Source: Frankiaceae bacterium (GTDB lineage Bacteria; Actinomycetota; Actinomycetes; JAFAQI01). From it: 7,207 bases of DNA. This document shows positions 6,670 through 7,207 of this stretch, piece by piece. The stretch is from contig JAVEEH010000302.1 of assembly GCA_030840545.1 (NCBI GenBank), positions 1 to 7,207 of the forward strand. The letters are read 5' to 3'. Position 1 is the first letter of the stretch; each line of letters starts with the position of its first letter. A program made the translations under genes and the position numbers. Below the pieces are notes generated by a model. The model was not told the DNA's origin and did not search any database. It saw only the letters and a list, made by a program, of their open reading frames with translations.

Positions 6670-7207
6670 CCGGGCGACGCGGTCTGCTCATCGCGCTGAC
6701 CGGCTGTGTTGTCGGCGGTGCGCTGGTCCTCCTGGCCGGTGGCCGGGAGTGGGGGAGCGCCTTGGTGACGGCCGAGACCGGCGCGCGCAGCCGGGTCGGT
6801 GTCACCGGGCATGCCGCTGCGCCGGCGTTGCCGGCGCTCGGCCTGGCCTTGCTCGTCTTCGCCGGGGCGATCGTGGCAGCGCGGGAATGGCTCCGCCGAC
6901 TCGTCGGGCTGCTGCTCGTCATCGTCGGCGGTGCCGTCGTCGGGATGGCGCTGTCGTCCGGCCACGACGTGGCCGCGGCGCTGCGACGTCGAGCGTTCGG
7001 CGTACAGCACCTCGTGGTCCACGGCTCGGTCAGCGGCTGGGCCGTTGTCGCCGCTGTCGGGGGCGCGGTGGCCGTGCTGGCCGGTGCGTTGACCGTGGTC
7101 GTCGGCGCGCGGTGGCCGGCCATGGGCGCGCGTTACGACGCGCCGGCGGCGCGCGACGCCGTGCCAGCCGGCAACGGTCCGGCCGAACCGGCGGTGGCCT
7201 GGGACGC
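6666..7207 (+). CDS. Trp-operon-associated membrane protein (TIGR02234-like), 3' end cut by window
   Basis: The frame starts at an ATG overlapping the trpE stop (ATGA) and runs open to the window end, giving 180 residues. It begins [13 protein letters not shown]. Four hydrophobic helices are visible at about 6-25, 55-72, 78-97 and 124-147, separated by a loop with GREWG (26-30) and VTGHAAAPALPALGL (46-60). A polar, Ala/Pro-rich tail ends in AVAWD. This topology, length and position directly after trpE match the actinobacterial 'Trp region conserved hypothetical membrane protein' family (TIGR02234, Pfam Trp_oprn_chp), whose members usually end soon after such a WD motif, so few residues should be missing. 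Its biochemical function is not known. A role in tryptophan or precursor transport, or in anchoring or regulating the pathway, is only a guess from gene neighbourhood. It has no clear Shine-Dalgarno sequence of its own and probably depends on coupling to trpE. Confidence 0.87.
   Translation, partial: MTGRRGLLIALTGCVVGGALVLLAGGREWGSALVTAETGARSRVGVTGHAAAPALPALGLALLVFAGAIVAAREWLRRLVGLLLVIVGGAVVGMALSSGHDVAAALRRRAFGVQHLVVHGSVSGWAVVAAVGGAVAVLAGALTVVVGARWPAMGARYDAPAARDAVPAGNGPAEPAVAWD

Noticed and set aside
6335..7123. A 262-codon minus-strand frame opposite trpE and the membrane protein gene
   Set aside because: It is low-complexity Ala/Arg/Pro/Thr/Ser, typical of a codon-bias shadow, and overlaps two well-supported + strand genes.
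1..7207. Mobile element, CRISPR array, tRNA/rRNA or phage genes
   Set aside because: No transposase motifs, long terminal repeats, regular short repeats or RNA-gene signatures were seen, and nearly all bases are explained by eight well-supported metabolic-operon genes and one secreted-protein gene.

Overview
The window is a high-GC chromosomal segment from an actinomycete. It carries the distal part of a histidine operon that runs directly into tryptophan genes, all on the + strand. Three things point to Actinomycetes: strongly G/C-ending codons, GTG starts, and the order hisC-hisB-hisH-hisA(priA)-RidA-like-hisF-hisI-trpE-Trp-region membrane protein. The HisA also has the features of the bifunctional actinobacterial enzyme PriA. 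A member of the Propionibacteriales/Nocardioidaceae or a relative is plausible, but this is a guess from general gene order.

Layout: the 3' part of hisC (2-598, open at the left edge) overlaps hisB (595-1182), which overlaps hisH (1182-1787). Next come a 66-bp gap and a gene for a secreted 333-residue protein unrelated to histidine synthesis (1854-2855), then a 40-bp gap and hisA/priA (2896-3618). A Rid-family gene (3615-4004) and hisF (4001-4768) follow as an overlapping chain. After a 21-bp gap come hisI (4790-5167), trpE (5164-6669) and a four-helix membrane protein (6666 to the right edge, cut just before its likely end). Six of the nine gene junctions are 1-4 base stop/start overlaps (ATGA, GTGA or TGATG), which implies translational coupling. 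The three junctions with gaps are also where I see candidate internal promoters.

Function: HisI opens the ring of phosphoribosyl-AMP. HisA isomerises the product ProFAR to PRFAR. HisH and HisF together convert PRFAR to imidazole glycerol phosphate and AICAR. HisB dehydrates imidazole glycerol phosphate, and HisC transaminates the resulting acetol phosphate. TrpE makes anthranilate from chorismate, and PriA probably also does the TrpF step of tryptophan synthesis, which ties the two pathways together. The Rid-like protein and the membrane protein have no established role here.

Most of the window is a conserved amino-acid operon. The most unusual points are the secreted PPC/FxLYD-like protein between hisH and hisA, the Rid protein lacking the canonical catalytic arginine, and the TrpE-coupled membrane protein of unknown function. 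I see no mobile element, CRISPR array, tRNA or rRNA, and no clear evidence of a new multi-gene system.
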